Below are positions 49,996 through 61,180 of a DNA stretch of 64,000 nucleotides, one piece after another. Location of the stretch: NCBI RefSeq assembly GCF_002797895.1, contig NZ_PGES01000001.1, forward strand, positions 558,001 through 622,000, read 5' to 3'. This DNA is from Janthinobacterium sp. 67. Its GTDB lineage: Bacteria > Pseudomonadota > Gammaproteobacteria > Burkholderiales > Burkholderiaceae_D. A model generated the notes under the pieces. The model searched no databases and was not told the DNA's origin. It saw nothing but the letters and a program-made list of their open reading frames with translations. Positions within the stretch are counted from its first letter, which is position 1. Each line of letters starts with the position of its first letter. The translations under genes were made by a program, and so were the position numbers.

Positions 49996-52680
49996 CTATT
50001 GCCAGCCGAATTTGCGCAGATACACGCGTTTCATGAACGTCGTCAGCACGGTGTAGCAGACGAGGATGCCCAGCAGCCAGGGGAAATAGCCGAGCGGCAG
50101 CGCTTGCAGCTTGAAGTAGGTCGCCAGCGGTCCCATCGGCAGGAAGACGCCCACGGCCATGATGAGGGTCGTGGCCACCAGCAGGGGCACGGACGCGATG
50201 CTGTCGATGAAGGGCAGCTTGGGCGTGCGGATCAGGTGCACGATCAGGGTTTGCGTCAAGAGGCCCACGACGAACCAGCCGGACTGGAACAGCGTCTGCT
50301 GCTCGGGCGTATTGGCGCCAAACACATGCCACATCAGGATAAACGTGCTGATGTCGAAGATCGAGCTGATGGGGCCGAAGAAGACCATGAAGCGGCCGAT
50401 GTCGCGCGGGTTCCAGCTCAGCGGCTGCTGGATCAGTTCGGCGTCGACATTGTCGAAGGGAATGGCGATCTGCGACACGTCGTACAACAGGTTTTGCACC
50501 AGCAAGTGCAGCGGCAGCATGGGCAAAAACGGCAGGAAGGCGCTGGCCACCAGCACGGAAAACACATTGCCGAAGTTCGAGCTGGCCGTCATGCGTATGT
50601 ATTTGAGCATGTTGCTGAAGGTGCGCCGGCCTTCCAGCACGCCTTCTTCCAGCACCATCAGGCTCTTTTCCAGCAAGATGATGTCGGCCGCTTCCTTGGC
50701 GATATCGACGGCCGAATCGACGGAAATGCCGATGTCGGCCGCACGGAGGGCGGGCGCGTCGTTGATGCCGTCGCCCATGAAACCGACGATGTGGCCATTG
50801 CCGCGCAGGGCGCGCACGAGGCGCTCCTTGTGCAGCGGACTGAGCTTGGCGAACACCGTGTTGTCCTCGGCCGCCCTGGCCAGGGTGGCGTCGTCCATGT
50901 CATCCAGTTGCGGGCCTTGCAGCACGCCATGCACGGCCAAGCCCACTTCGCGGCAAATCTTCGCCGTCACGAGGTGGTTGTCGCCCGTCAAGACCTTGAC
51001 CGTCACGCCGTGCTCGGCCAGCGCGCGCAGGGCGGGCGCCGTCGATTCCTTCGGCGGATCGAGGAAGGCCACGTAGCCGATCAGGGTCAGCGCCGTTTCA
51101 TCGGCCACGCCGTACACGGTTTTATGGGGCGGCACTTCCTTGACGGCCACGGCCACCACGCGCAAGCCTTCCGCGTTCAGGCCGTGCGTGGTTTCCAGTA
51201 CCTTGGCCAGCAGGGCCGCATCAAGCGGAATGCTGACGCCGCCCAGGCGCAGATGGCTGCAGGCGGCGAGGATTTCCTCGACGGCGCCCTTGCAGATCAG
51301 TTCATGGTGGTCATTCTTTTCGGAAACGACGACGGACATGCGGCGGCGCACGAAATCAAACGGGATTTCATCGACCTTGACGTAATCACGGGCCAGCTGC
51401 ATTTCCGTCTGCAATTCCACATGGTCGAGCACGGCGCGGTCGAGCAGGTTTTTCAAGCCCGTCTGGTAGTGGCTGTTCAAATAGGCGAATTGCAGCACTT
51501 CGTCGGACGGCTGGCCGAACACGTCCGTGTGGCGCTCGAGCACGATCTTGTCCTGCGTCAAGGTACCCGTCTTGTCCGTGCACAGCACGTCCATGGCGCC
51601 GAAGTTCTGGATGGCGTCCAGGCGTTTCACGACGACTTTCTTTTTCGACAGTTTCACGGCGCCCTTGGCCAGGGTGCTGGTGACGATCATCGGCAGCATT
51701 TCCGGCGTCAGGCCGACGGCCACGGACAGGGCAAACAGGAATGCTTCCATCCAGTCGCCCTTGGTCCAGCCATTGATCAGGAACACGAGCGGCGCCATGA
51801 CGAGGGCGAAGCGGATCAAGAGCCAGCTGACGCTGTTGACGCCCGCTTCGAACGCCGTCGGCGTGCGCTCCGTGGCCGTCACTCTCGTGGCGATGGTGCC
51901 AAAATACGTGCGGTTGCCCGTCGCCAGGACCAGCGCCGTGGCGGCGCCCGAGATCACGTTCGTGCCCATGAACAGCAGATTGGCCAGGTCCATCGGGTCT
52001 TTGCCATGGGCGTCGGACAGCTCGGCCATCTTTTCCACGGGCAGGGATTCGCCCGTCATGGCGGCCTGGCTGACGAACAGGTCTTTCGCGGACAGCAAGC
52101 GGCAGTCGGCGGGAATCATGTCGCCGGCCGACAGCACGATGATGTCGCCCTGCACCAGCTGGCGGATGGGCAGTTCGCTTTGCTGGCCGTTGCGCAGCAC
52201 GGTGGCCGTATTGCTGACCATGGCTTTCAGGCGCTCGGCGGCCCGGTTCGAGCGGCCTTCCTGCACGAAGCGCAGCAGGGTCGACAAAATCACCATGGTG
52301 CCGATGACGATGGTCGCCTTCGGATCTTCCGTCAGGTAGGAAACGATGGCCAGCACGGTGAGCAGCAGGTTGAACGGATTCTTGTAGCACAGCCACAGGT
52401 GCTGGTACCAGGCCAGCGGTTTTTCATGCTCGACCTCGTTCGGTCCCGTTTGCGCGCCGATCACTTGCGCCTCGGCATCGCGCAAGCCTTCCAGGCGCGT
52501 GTGCAGGCGGTTCAGCGCGCTGTCGAGGTCTTCATGGGCGGCCGCCAGCAGCTGGCGCGCCAGGTGGTCGGGCACAGGACGGGCCGTGCTGTTTTCCAAC
52601 GGCATGGCGCGGCGGCGGAAGTTGCCGGCCGTATGGCGCTTGCGCAGGAACGATTCGAATAAGCGGGTGAAGAGGTTCAT
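49996..52680 (-). CDS. mgtA: Magnesium-translocating P-type ATPase MgtA
   Basis: An 894-residue P3B-type ATPase that imports Mg2+. It contains TGES (actuator), phosphorylation motif DKTGTLTQDK, CKGAVEEIL (nucleotide binding) and MGDGINDAPALRAADIG. N-terminal and C-terminal membrane helices are typical, with LLPMLPLHLLVQNLLYD near TM6. ATG at 52680 follows AAGGAAG. The frame stays open 186 bases further upstream, but that stretch folds as a leader and is not protein-like. Confidence 0.94.
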   Translation of the reverse strand: MNLFTRLFESFLRKRHTAGNFRRRAMPLENSTARPVPDHLARQLLAAAHEDLDSALNRLHTRLEGLRDAEAQVIGAQTGPNEVEHEKPLAWYQHLWLCYKNPFNLLLTVLAIVSYLTEDPKATIVIGTMVILSTLLRFVQEGRSNRAAERLKAMVSNTATVLRNGQQSELPIRQLVQGDIIVLSAGDMIPADCRLLSAKDLFVSQAAMTGESLPVEKMAELSDAHGKDPMDLANLLFMGTNVISGAATALVLATGNRTYFGTIATRVTATERTPTAFEAGVNSVSWLLIRFALVMAPLVFLINGWTKGDWMEAFLFALSVAVGLTPEMLPMIVTSTLAKGAVKLSKKKVVVKRLDAIQNFGAMDVLCTDKTGTLTQDKIVLERHTDVFGQPSDEVLQFAYLNSHYQTGLKNLLDRAVLDHVELQTEMQLARDYVKVDEIPFDFVRRRMSVVVSEKNDHHELICKGAVEEILAACSHLRLGGVSIPLDAALLAKVLETTHGLNAEGLRVVAVAVKEVPPHKTVYGVADETALTLIGYVAFLDPPKESTAPALRALAEHGVTVKVLTGDNHLVTAKICREVGLAVHGVLQGPQLDDMDDATLARAAEDNTVFAKLSPLHKERLVRALRGNGHIVGFMGDGINDAPALRAADIGISVDSAVDIAKEAADIILLEKSLMVLEEGVLEGRRTFSNMLKYIRMTASSNFGNVFSVLVASAFLPFLPMLPLHLLVQNLLYDVSQIAIPFDNVDAELIQQPLSWNPRDIGRFMVFFGPISSIFDISTFILMWHVFGANTPEQQTLFQSGWFVVGLLTQTLIVHLIRTPKLPFIDSIASVPLLVATTLIMAVGVFLPMGPLATYFKLQALPLGYFPWLLGILVCYTVLTTFMKRVYLRKFGWQ

Positions 52681-53072
52681 GGCTCTTCCTTTCACGACGA
52701 GGTGTTGACGGGCGGCGCAGCCGCAGGCAAGACTTGCGTGCCGCCAGCGCGACATGGCGAACCATGGCGCTGGCGGGCAATCCGGGTCAGTAGCCGGTCG
52801 CGATCGGAAAGAGGGGAGGGCGCGCGGCCGTACTGGCCGCGAGAGACACCGCACCTTGCTCAGCAAGGCACGGAGGAAAGGAAGTTCCGCGTTGCTTGCT
52901 GTTTAGCTGCCGAGGCAATCACCGATACAAGATCGGCTACTGTCACTAGAACAAGTACCCACGTGGGACTCCGTAAATGAATAATGAGGGCATCTTATGG
53001 ATGGGCTGCCGGGGTGTCAACTGAAGAAATCTTAGGTTTCCAAAGTGTAATGTGACTGTTGCAGCCCCACGC
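52681..53072. other. 392-base region upstream of mgtA holding a structured leader
   Basis: Read on the minus strand there is a series of stems: palindrome CCCACGTGGG (52958-52967), CCTTGC-TGA-GCAAGG (near 52860), CGCGGCC-AGTAC-GGCCGCG (near 52830), and the long hairpin at 52741-52776. Together they suggest a regulated 5' leader of about 250 bases. It does not look like a standard M-box. The far end also carries the 3' side of the tetR gene; no gene is seen between. Confidence 0.5.
52741..52776 (-). promoter_or_regulatory. Very stable UUCG-capped hairpin in the mgtA leader
   Basis: CCGCCAGCGC pairs with GCGCTGGCGG (10 bp), and inside it CATGG pairs with CCATG around a TTCG loop, with a 2-base bulge. 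The hairpin ends 60 bases before the mgtA start. Such a stem could be an attenuator arm or ribosome-pausing element that responds to Mg2+. Confidence 0.45.
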
Positions 53073-53684
53073 TCAGGCATGTTGCGTGGCAAGCGCCAGC
53101 GAATCGGACAATATCTGCCACAGCGCCGCATGGCGCTGCTGCAGCGCGGCGCCACCCGCGTAGATCAGCTCCACGTGCAGGCTGTCGACGATGCCCAGGT
53201 AGGCTTGCGCGTACAGTTCGATGCGCTGCGGCGGTAAAGCAGGTGCAAGACGCGCCAGGCTCTTCACGTAGTGTCGCTGCAATTGCGCCAGCAGCGCTTC
53301 ATAGCCCGTGCCCACTTCCACGCGCAGGGGCGTGGGCGGCAAATACGCCGTGCGCAGCAAAAAGCGCAGATGGGCCGACTCGGCGTAGCGCTGCGCCATG
53401 CGGTCGCAGTACAGGGCGCCGGCCTGCTGGCCGCCGGGCGTCGTCAGCACAGCCTCGTCGGCAAAGCAGCCGTCCATGAACGCTTGCTCTTCGGCCAGCG
53501 CGTCGGCAAACACGTCGAGGAAGAGGGCGTCCTTGCCGGCGAAGTGCGAATACAGCGAAGCCTTGCGCATGCCCGCCTGTTCGGCGATGTCGCTCAGCGA
53601 CGAGGCATCGTAGCCGCGCTCGGAAAAGTGCACGACGGCGACGGCGCAGATGTTATCGGCCGAGGCCGAGCGTTTTTTCATCAT
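53073..53684 (-). CDS. TetR-family transcriptional regulator
   Basis: A 203-residue regulator starting MMKKRSASADNICAVAVVHF. The helix-turn-helix is GYDASSLSDIAEQAGMRKASLYSHFAGKDALF (residues about 22-55). The C-terminal ligand domain is diverse. It lies 22 bases after the MFS gene on the same strand, so the two form an operon and the regulator probably represses both through the palindrome at 54994. Confidence 0.9.
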   Translation of the reverse strand: MMKKRSASADNICAVAVVHFSERGYDASSLSDIAEQAGMRKASLYSHFAGKDALFLDVFADALAEEQAFMDGCFADEAVLTTPGGQQAGALYCDRMAQRYAESAHLRFLLRTAYLPPTPLRVEVGTGYEALLAQLQRHYVKSLARLAPALPPQRIELYAQAYLGIVDSLHVELIYAGGAALQQRHAALWQILSDSLALATQHA

Positions 53685-53706
53685 TGGGGTGAGAGTGGGT
53701 GAGGCG

Positions 53707-54924
53707 TCAGTGCGCTCCCAGGCTGTCGGCATGGACCGGATGGATGCGCGCAGTGGCCAGGGTCAGCCATGATACCAGCAGGCCGGCCACGGTCAAGAAC
53801 AGCAGCCATGGCAATGGTCCCCATTCGGACAGGCTGGCCGCCAGAGGCGTGGCCAAGGACGATAAGGTCATCTGGATGGCGCCCAGCAGGGCGGCCGTGG
53901 AACCGAGCGCGCGTTGCTGCGAACCCATGGCCATGGCCATCAGCGCCGCTTCCGCGATACCCAGGCCGAACAGGGCCACGAACATGCCCGGCACGACGGC
54001 CGCGATGCCCGCTCCCGTCCAGGCACCGAGCATGGCCAGTCCCGCGCCGCCCAGCATGGCGACGCTGCCCGCCACGCTCAGGCGCGCCACGCCGTGCCTT
54101 TCCACCAGGCGGCCGCTGGCCATCGCGCCCAGCAGCACGGCCACGCCCGTGGCGCCGAAGACGAGGCCGAAATGGCTGGCGGACAGGCCGAAATCGCGCT
54201 GGTACACGAGCGACGCGCCGCCGATATAGGCAAACAGGAAAAAGAAAGTGGCGGACAAGGCCAGCGCGGGCAGCAGGAAGGCGCGGTCCAGCGCGATGCG
54301 CGCATAGGTGCGGTGCATGCCCTGGGGCGAGACGCGGCGGGCGGGCGCTAACGTTTCCGGAAGGAACAATGCGCTATTGAGCAGGGTCAAGGCGCCCAGC
54401 GCGGCCAGGGCCAGCATCACGGCGCGCCAGCCGTAGTGCGCGTCGAGCAAGCCGCCCACGGCGGGCGCCAGCACGGGCGCCAGACCGACAATGGTCATCA
54501 ACAGGGCAAACAGCTGCGCCGCTTTGACCCCATCGGCCACGTCGCGCACCATGCTCATCACCACGACCAGGGTCAGCGCCGCACCCAAGCCCTGCACGGT
54601 GCGCGCCAGCAGCAGGGTGCTCAATTGATCCGCCTGCGACGCCCACACGGCCGCCACGATGTACACGGCGATGCCGGCCAGCAGCGGACGGCGCCGGCCC
54701 AGCATGTCGGTGAGCGGCCCGCACAGCAGCTGCCCGCCGCCCAGGGCCAGCAGGAAGACCGTCAGGCTCAGCTGCACGTTCGCATACGAGGTGTGCAGCT
54801 CGCGCGCCATGGCCGGCATCGAGGCCAGATACATGTCGATGCCTGCCGGACCAAGCACGGCCACGAGAGCCAGCGAAGCGGCCAGCCCGAGACTGGCGGC
54901 GGGGATAGTGGTTTGCTGCTGCAT
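53707..54924 (-). CDS. Bcr/CflA-family multidrug MFS transporter
   Basis: A 405-residue inner-membrane exporter with twelve helices. It starts MQQQTTIPAASLGLAASLALVAVLGPAGIDMYLASMPAMA, typical of Bcr/CflA. Motif A is GPLTDMLGRRRPLLAGI and motif C GLAPVLAPAVGGLLDAHYGWRAVM. A GGAAG ribosome site precedes the ATG. Relatives export bicyclomycin, chloramphenicol or sulfonamides; the true substrate is unknown. Confidence 0.9.
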   Translation of the reverse strand: MQQQTTIPAASLGLAASLALVAVLGPAGIDMYLASMPAMARELHTSYANVQLSLTVFLLALGGGQLLCGPLTDMLGRRRPLLAGIAVYIVAAVWASQADQLSTLLLARTVQGLGAALTLVVVMSMVRDVADGVKAAQLFALLMTIVGLAPVLAPAVGGLLDAHYGWRAVMLALAALGALTLLNSALFLPETLAPARRVSPQGMHRTYARIALDRAFLLPALALSATFFFLFAYIGGASLVYQRDFGLSASHFGLVFGATGVAVLLGAMASGRLVERHGVARLSVAGSVAMLGGAGLAMLGAWTGAGIAAVVPGMFVALFGLGIAEAALMAMAMGSQQRALGSTAALLGAIQMTLSSLATPLAASLSEWGPLPWLLFLTVAGLLVSWLTLATARIHPVHADSLGAH

Positions 54925-54978
54925 CGCGCTTCCTTCATATCGTGAAAAAAACGGGGCATGGACGCCGCCGTGTTTTTT

Positions 54979-54984
54979 ATTGTA
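54979..54984 (-). promoter_or_regulatory. -10 box candidate of the MFS-tetR operon
   Basis: On the minus strand TACAAT matches the sigma-70 -10 consensus at five of six bases. The palindrome at 54994-55005 would cover the spacer and -35 area, an ideal place for repression. Confidence 0.35.
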
Positions 54985-54993
54985 CACTTACTG

Positions 54994-55005
54994 CCTACCG
55001 GTAGG
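54994..55005. promoter_or_regulatory. TetR-type operator palindrome
   Basis: CCTACCGGTAGG is a perfect 12-base palindrome inside a longer less perfect one (CTGCCTACCGGTAGGTAG). It sits between the MFS gene and the small membrane-protein gene at 55071 and may control both directions. Confidence 0.5.
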
Positions 55006-55020
55006 TAGCTTGTTCAGTCA

Positions 55021-55074
55021 ATGAAAAGGATGAGAGCGATGAAGGAAGAGACAATGACGGGAGAGCTGGCATGA
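55021..55074 (+). CDS. Possible 17-codon leader peptide
   Basis: ATG AAA AGG ATG AGA GCG begins a 17-residue reading frame (MKRMRAMKEETMTGELA) whose TGA overlaps the ATG of the 55-residue gene (ATGA). It follows the TetR palindrome by 15 bases. No good ribosome site is visible, so it may be untranslated. Confidence 0.25.
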   Translation: MKRMRAMKEETMTGELA

Positions 55075-55238
55075 CGGAAGTGGGAATTGCGCTCAGCGGC
55101 GTTGCCGTGGCGCTGCTGTTCGCCGCCTGGAGTTCGCACCGCGCCCGCTGCGAGCGGCGCGATGTCGTGTGCCTGACGGTACTGGGCACCGTGCTGGGCT
55201 TGCCTGGCGCGGTCTTGCTGGCGTTGCCGATCGCGTAG
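55071..55238 (+). CDS. 55-residue membrane protein
   Basis: MTEVGIALSGVAVALLFAAW starts a 55-residue protein with two hydrophobic helices (about 5-20 and 32-53) and a short basic loop SSHRARCERRD between them. GGGAGAG lies 7 bases before the ATG, which supports translation. It has no recognised family. It is divergent from the drug exporter and shares its regulated upstream region. Confidence 0.55.
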   Translation: MTEVGIALSGVAVALLFAAWSSHRARCERRDVVCLTVLGTVLGLPGAVLLALPIA

Positions 55239-55325
55239 GTCGGATTAGGCCCGAAGGGCCGTAATCCGACAACATGGTTGGCGTATATGGTGATGTCGGA
55301 TTACGCTCCGCTAATCCGACCTACG
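55237..55325. repeat. Paired inverted repeats of GTCGGATTA type
   Basis: Two hairpins stand head to head: GTAGGTCGGATTAG-loop-GTAATCCGACA and TGTCGGATTACG-CTCCG-CTAATCCGACCTAC. The outer ends are inverted copies of each other. Elements of this kind (REP/BIME-like) recur in intergenic regions of many Proteobacteria. The 3' end of the 55-residue gene touches the repeat. Confidence 0.75.
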
Positions 55326-55328
55326 ATG

Positions 55329-55355
55329 AAAAAAGGCAGGCCGCGTGGCCTGCCT
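55329..55355 (-). terminator. Terminator of gcvP
   Basis: AGGCAGGCC pairs with GGCCTGCCT around GCGT (55334-55355). On the minus strand it is followed by TTTTTT. Confidence 0.8.
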
Positions 55356-55395
55356 TTCTGTCGCTGGCACGCCCGCCTAAGCGGGCGCCTGGCGC

Positions 55396-58296
<2,901 letters not shown>

Positions 58297-58378
58297 GATA
58301 TAGAGGCCAAAAAAGACTGAAAAACCGGGATGCGGCGCGCGGGCGCGGCGCCGGGCATAGCTACAAAATTAAATGCAA

Positions 58379-58400
58379 ACGGGCCGCAAACGCGGCCCGT
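58379..58400 (-). terminator. Hairpin between gcvH and gcvP
   Basis: ACGGGCCGC-AAAC-GCGGCCCGT is a perfect 9-bp stem 14 bases after the gcvH stop, with a T-rich tail on the minus strand. It is probably a partial terminator or a stability element in the operon. Confidence 0.55.
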
Positions 58401-58413
58401 GAGTCAAACGCGA

Positions 58414-58794
58414 TCAGGCGCTGGTGGTGGCGCCATAGGCGGCAGCGTCGAGCAAGCCGTCCAGGGCCGACACGTCGGCTGGCTTGATCTTGAACAGCCA
58501 GTTGGCGTAGGCGTCGGCGTTGATCGATTCAGGCGCATTGACCACGTCGTCGTTGACGGCCACGACTTCGCCCGACAGCGGTGCATAGATGTCGCTTGCC
58601 GCCTTGACCGATTCCACCACGGCGGCGTCGTCGCCGGCGGTGAAGGTGGCGCCCACGTCAGGCAGTTCGACGAAGACGATGTCGCCCAGCGCATCCTGCG
58701 CGTACTCGGTGATGCCGACGGTGATCGTGCCGTCGGCTTCCAGGCGTACCCATTCGTGGGAAGCGGTGTACTTCAGGTCTGCAGGAATGTTCAT
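58414..58794 (-). CDS. gcvH: Glycine cleavage system H protein
   Basis: A 126-residue lipoyl carrier. It starts [19 protein letters not shown]. The lipoylated lysine is in [17 protein letters not shown]. It moves the aminomethyl group between GcvP, GcvT and the L-protein. It is 70 bases after gcvT. Confidence 0.96.
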   Translation of the reverse strand: MNIPADLKYTASHEWVRLEADGTITVGITEYAQDALGDIVFVELPDVGATFTAGDDAAVVESVKAASDIYAPLSGEVVAVNDDVVNAPESINADAYANWLFKIKPADVSALDGLLDAAAYGATTSA

Positions 58795-58864
58795 GTGTGG
58801 CTCCAGATAGTAAATGTTCGTTATTGATTATGTTTATTCAGTCTTGCGGGCGGCTCTAATACGC

Positions 58865-59986
58865 TTACGCAGCCAGGATTTTACCGTTACGCACGAAAGG
58901 CAGCTTGACTACCGAGGCGGCCAGCTGCTTGCCGCGGATTTCCACGTGCACGGTGTCGCCCACGTTGACGCCGTTCGGCACGCGCGCCAGGGCGATCGCT
59001 TCCTGCATCGTCGGGCTGAAGGTGCCGCTCGTGATTTCGCCTGTTTGCTCGTTACCGGCGATGATGACTTTTTGATGGGCGCGCAGCACGCCGCCTTTTT
59101 CGCGCAGGATCAGGCCGACGAATTGCGCGTTCTGGCCTTTGGCCTGCAGGGCGGCCTTGCCGATGAAGTTGCGCTCGCTGACCAGGTCGATGGTCCATGC
59201 GAGGCCCGCGTCGAGCGGGTTGACGGTTTCGTCCATGTCCTGGCCGTACAGATTCATGCCCGCTTCCAGGCGCAGGGTGTCGCGCGCGCCGAGGCCCGCC
59301 GGCTTGACGCCGGCCGCGATCAATGCGTTCCACAGCGCTTCCACCTGGGTGGCGGGCACGCCGATTTCAAAGCCGTCTTCGCCCGTGTAGCCGGTGCGCG
59401 CCAGCATGACTTCGCCAAATGGCGTGTCCTTGACGATGACGACGTTGAACGGCTTGATGGCTTCGGACGCGGCTTGCGTCTGCGGCAGCACCTGCCACAC
59501 CTTGGCGCGCGCGTTCGGGCCTTGCACGGCCACCAGGGCCATGGCGTCGTTGCCGTCGCGGCGCTGCGTGATTGTCAGGCCGCTGCTGGTGGCGGTGTTT
59601 TGCTGCTGCATCCAGGCCACGTCTTTTTCAGCCGTGCCCGCGTTGACGACGAGGCGGAACCAGTTTTCATTGAAGAAGTAGACGATCAGGTCGTCGATGA
59701 CGGTGCCTTCGGCATTCAACATGCACGAGTACAGGGCCTTGCCCGACACTTGCAGCTTGTCGACGTTATTGGCCAGCAAGCCGCGCAAAAAGGCGCGCAC
59801 GTTCGGACCTTCGATATCGACCACGCACATATGGGACACGTCGAACATGCCGGCGTCGCCGCGCACGGCGTTGTGTTCTTCGATTTGCGAGCCGTAGTTG
59901 ACGGGCATGTCCCAGCCGCCGAAATCGACCATGCGGGCGCCGAGGGCACGGTGGGCGTTGTTGAGTGGGGTCGCTTTGAGCGTCAT
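58865..59986 (-). CDS. gcvT: Aminomethyltransferase, T-protein
   Basis: A 373-residue tetrahydrofolate-dependent T-protein. Signatures are [35 protein letters not shown] and YTGEDGFEI. It releases ammonia and makes 5,10-methylene-tetrahydrofolate. It is first in the operon, directly downstream of the tandem glycine riboswitch. Confidence 0.96.
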   Translation of the reverse strand: MTLKATPLNNAHRALGARMVDFGGWDMPVNYGSQIEEHNAVRGDAGMFDVSHMCVVDIEGPNVRAFLRGLLANNVDKLQVSGKALYSCMLNAEGTVIDDLIVYFFNENWFRLVVNAGTAEKDVAWMQQQNTATSSGLTITQRRDGNDAMALVAVQGPNARAKVWQVLPQTQAASEAIKPFNVVIVKDTPFGEVMLARTGYTGEDGFEIGVPATQVEALWNALIAAGVKPAGLGARDTLRLEAGMNLYGQDMDETVNPLDAGLAWTIDLVSERNFIGKAALQAKGQNAQFVGLILREKGGVLRAHQKVIIAGNEQTGEITSGTFSPTMQEAIALARVPNGVNVGDTVHVEIRGKQLAASVVKLPFVRNGKILAA

Positions 59987-60061
59987 GGATTCCTCGGGAC
60001 GAAGGTAATAGGGGAGTTAACAAAACATAGAATAGCCAAACACGGCTTTCCAGCGTGATCA

Positions 60062-60275
60062 CTGACCCCCCTGTCCTTTGTACCTGAGAGATTACGGGGG
60101 CTTGCCCCGTGCGCCCCTTCGGTGGGCCGCCGGCAATAGCCGCGGCCGCTCTCCAGAGTTGAGCTGAGTATGTCGCCAAAGCAACAGCTTCAGTCCGCCT
60201 GATCGGTCCTTTTGCCTGAGAGTTTTTGGGTAGTGCCCCTTCGGCGGCAACGCTGGGTTGCCCTCTCCCGATCAA
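60062..60275 (-). promoter_or_regulatory. Tandem glycine riboswitch controlling gcvTHP
   Basis: On the minus strand two aptamers follow each other. The first (about 60273-60201) has GGGAGAG, GCCGAAGGGGCA and CTCTCAGGCAAAAGGACC. The second (about 160 to 64 of the same block, 60160-60064) has GGAGAGC, CACCGAAGGGGC and CTCTCAGGTACAAAGGACAG. These are the conserved glycine-aptamer elements, in the usual tandem order before gcvT. It most likely turns the operon on when glycine is high. Confidence 0.95.
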
Positions 60276-60283
60276 GTGGGAGG

Positions 60284-60312
60284 AATATATGCCAGCAGGG
60301 TGTTTCTGTCAA
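60284..60312 (-). promoter_or_regulatory. Sigma-70 promoter of gcvTHP
   Basis: On the minus strand TTGACA (60312-60307) and TATATT (60289-60284) are separated by exactly 17 bases. This is a full-consensus -35 and a five-of-six -10, placed about 10 bases before the first riboswitch aptamer. Confidence 0.85.
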
Positions 60313-60450
60313 TCTGAAAAGACGTTGCCAGATTGCAGCAAAAGCCACGGTTTGCGGGGCTGCGGGGGGCTGCTGGCTCAACGCAAGTGGGCGCCGCGCC
60401 GCGCGGGAATGCGCTATGATGAAGTCCTGGCTTTCTTGCGGGTGGCTGCC

Positions 60451-61047
60451 ATGAACACGACACAAAGCGAGACACAAGACGAGATACAAGGCGAGACACA
60501 AAACAACACCGAGCAGCACGGTTACTTTACCCTCTCGGGCGACGTCAACAGTGACATGGTGCGGCGCGTCTTCAACGCCGCGGCCGACATCACGGAAGAC
60601 AAGCTCACCACCGCGCACATCCTGATACAGTCCAACGGCGGCTATGTCAGCGATGGCATCTGTCTGTACAACTTCCTCAGCAAGTTGCCGCTCGACATCA
60701 TTACCTACAATGCGGGCGCCGTGGCGTCCATCGCCGTCACCCTGTTCCTGGCGGGGCGGCAGCGCCATGCCAGCGACACGGCCCGCTTCATGGTACACAA
60801 GTCGCATGCGACGGCCTCGCCCGGTTCGCGCCCCGACGCGCTCAGCATTATCGTCGAGGGCTTGCGCGCCGACGACATGCGTACGGAACGCATCCTGCGC
60901 GGCCACGTCAACCTGACGCAAGAGCAGTGGCAGGTGCACGCGTATTCCGACCTGCACCTGACGGCCGAGCAGGCGCTGGACGTGGGCATGATCGATTCGA
61001 TCCGCGACTTTGCGCCGCCCAAGGGCAAGCGCCTGACGAATATCTGA
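60451..61047 (+). CDS. ClpP-like serine protease (ATP-dependent protease family)
   Basis: A 198-residue protein of the ClpP/crotonase fold. The nucleophile serine is in NAGAVASIAVTLFLAG, the histidine in ARFMVHKSHA, and ILIQSNGGYVSDGICLYNFLS matches the ClpP substrate-binding strand. It is shorter than or divergent from housekeeping ClpP, and no clpX is near. The N-terminus, MNTTQSETQDEIQGETQNNTEQ, is coded by 12-base DNA repeats (consensus GGCGAGACACAA). A second in-frame start at 60409 is possible; neither has a strong ribosome site. Confidence 0.75.
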   Translation: MNTTQSETQDEIQGETQNNTEQHGYFTLSGDVNSDMVRRVFNAAADITEDKLTTAHILIQSNGGYVSDGICLYNFLSKLPLDIITYNAGAVASIAVTLFLAGRQRHASDTARFMVHKSHATASPGSRPDALSIIVEGLRADDMRTERILRGHVNLTQEQWQVHAYSDLHLTAEQALDVGMIDSIRDFAPPKGKRLTNI

Positions 61048-61180
61048 TGCCCGGGCGGCTGGTCCTGGCGTGGAATTTTGTAATCGAATGTAATTCTTCG
61101 CTGCAGCACAGCAAAAGCTGCGCGGAACAGGGCGGAGTCATGGCATAGTGCAAGCTGATCATGAAATAAGCGCGTGCACG

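Larger units (their letters stand above)
59987..60450. other. 464-base region between gcvT and the ClpP-like gene
   Basis: The left half is the glycine riboswitch and its promoter. The right part (60313-60450) is GC-rich with G-runs and includes an alternative in-frame start for the protease at 60409. Nothing else is recognised. Confidence 0.6.

Noticed and set aside
49885..52662. A 925-codon plus-strand frame across mgtA
   Set aside because: Antisense to the P-type ATPase with DKTGT and GDGINDAP motifs; no domain of its own.
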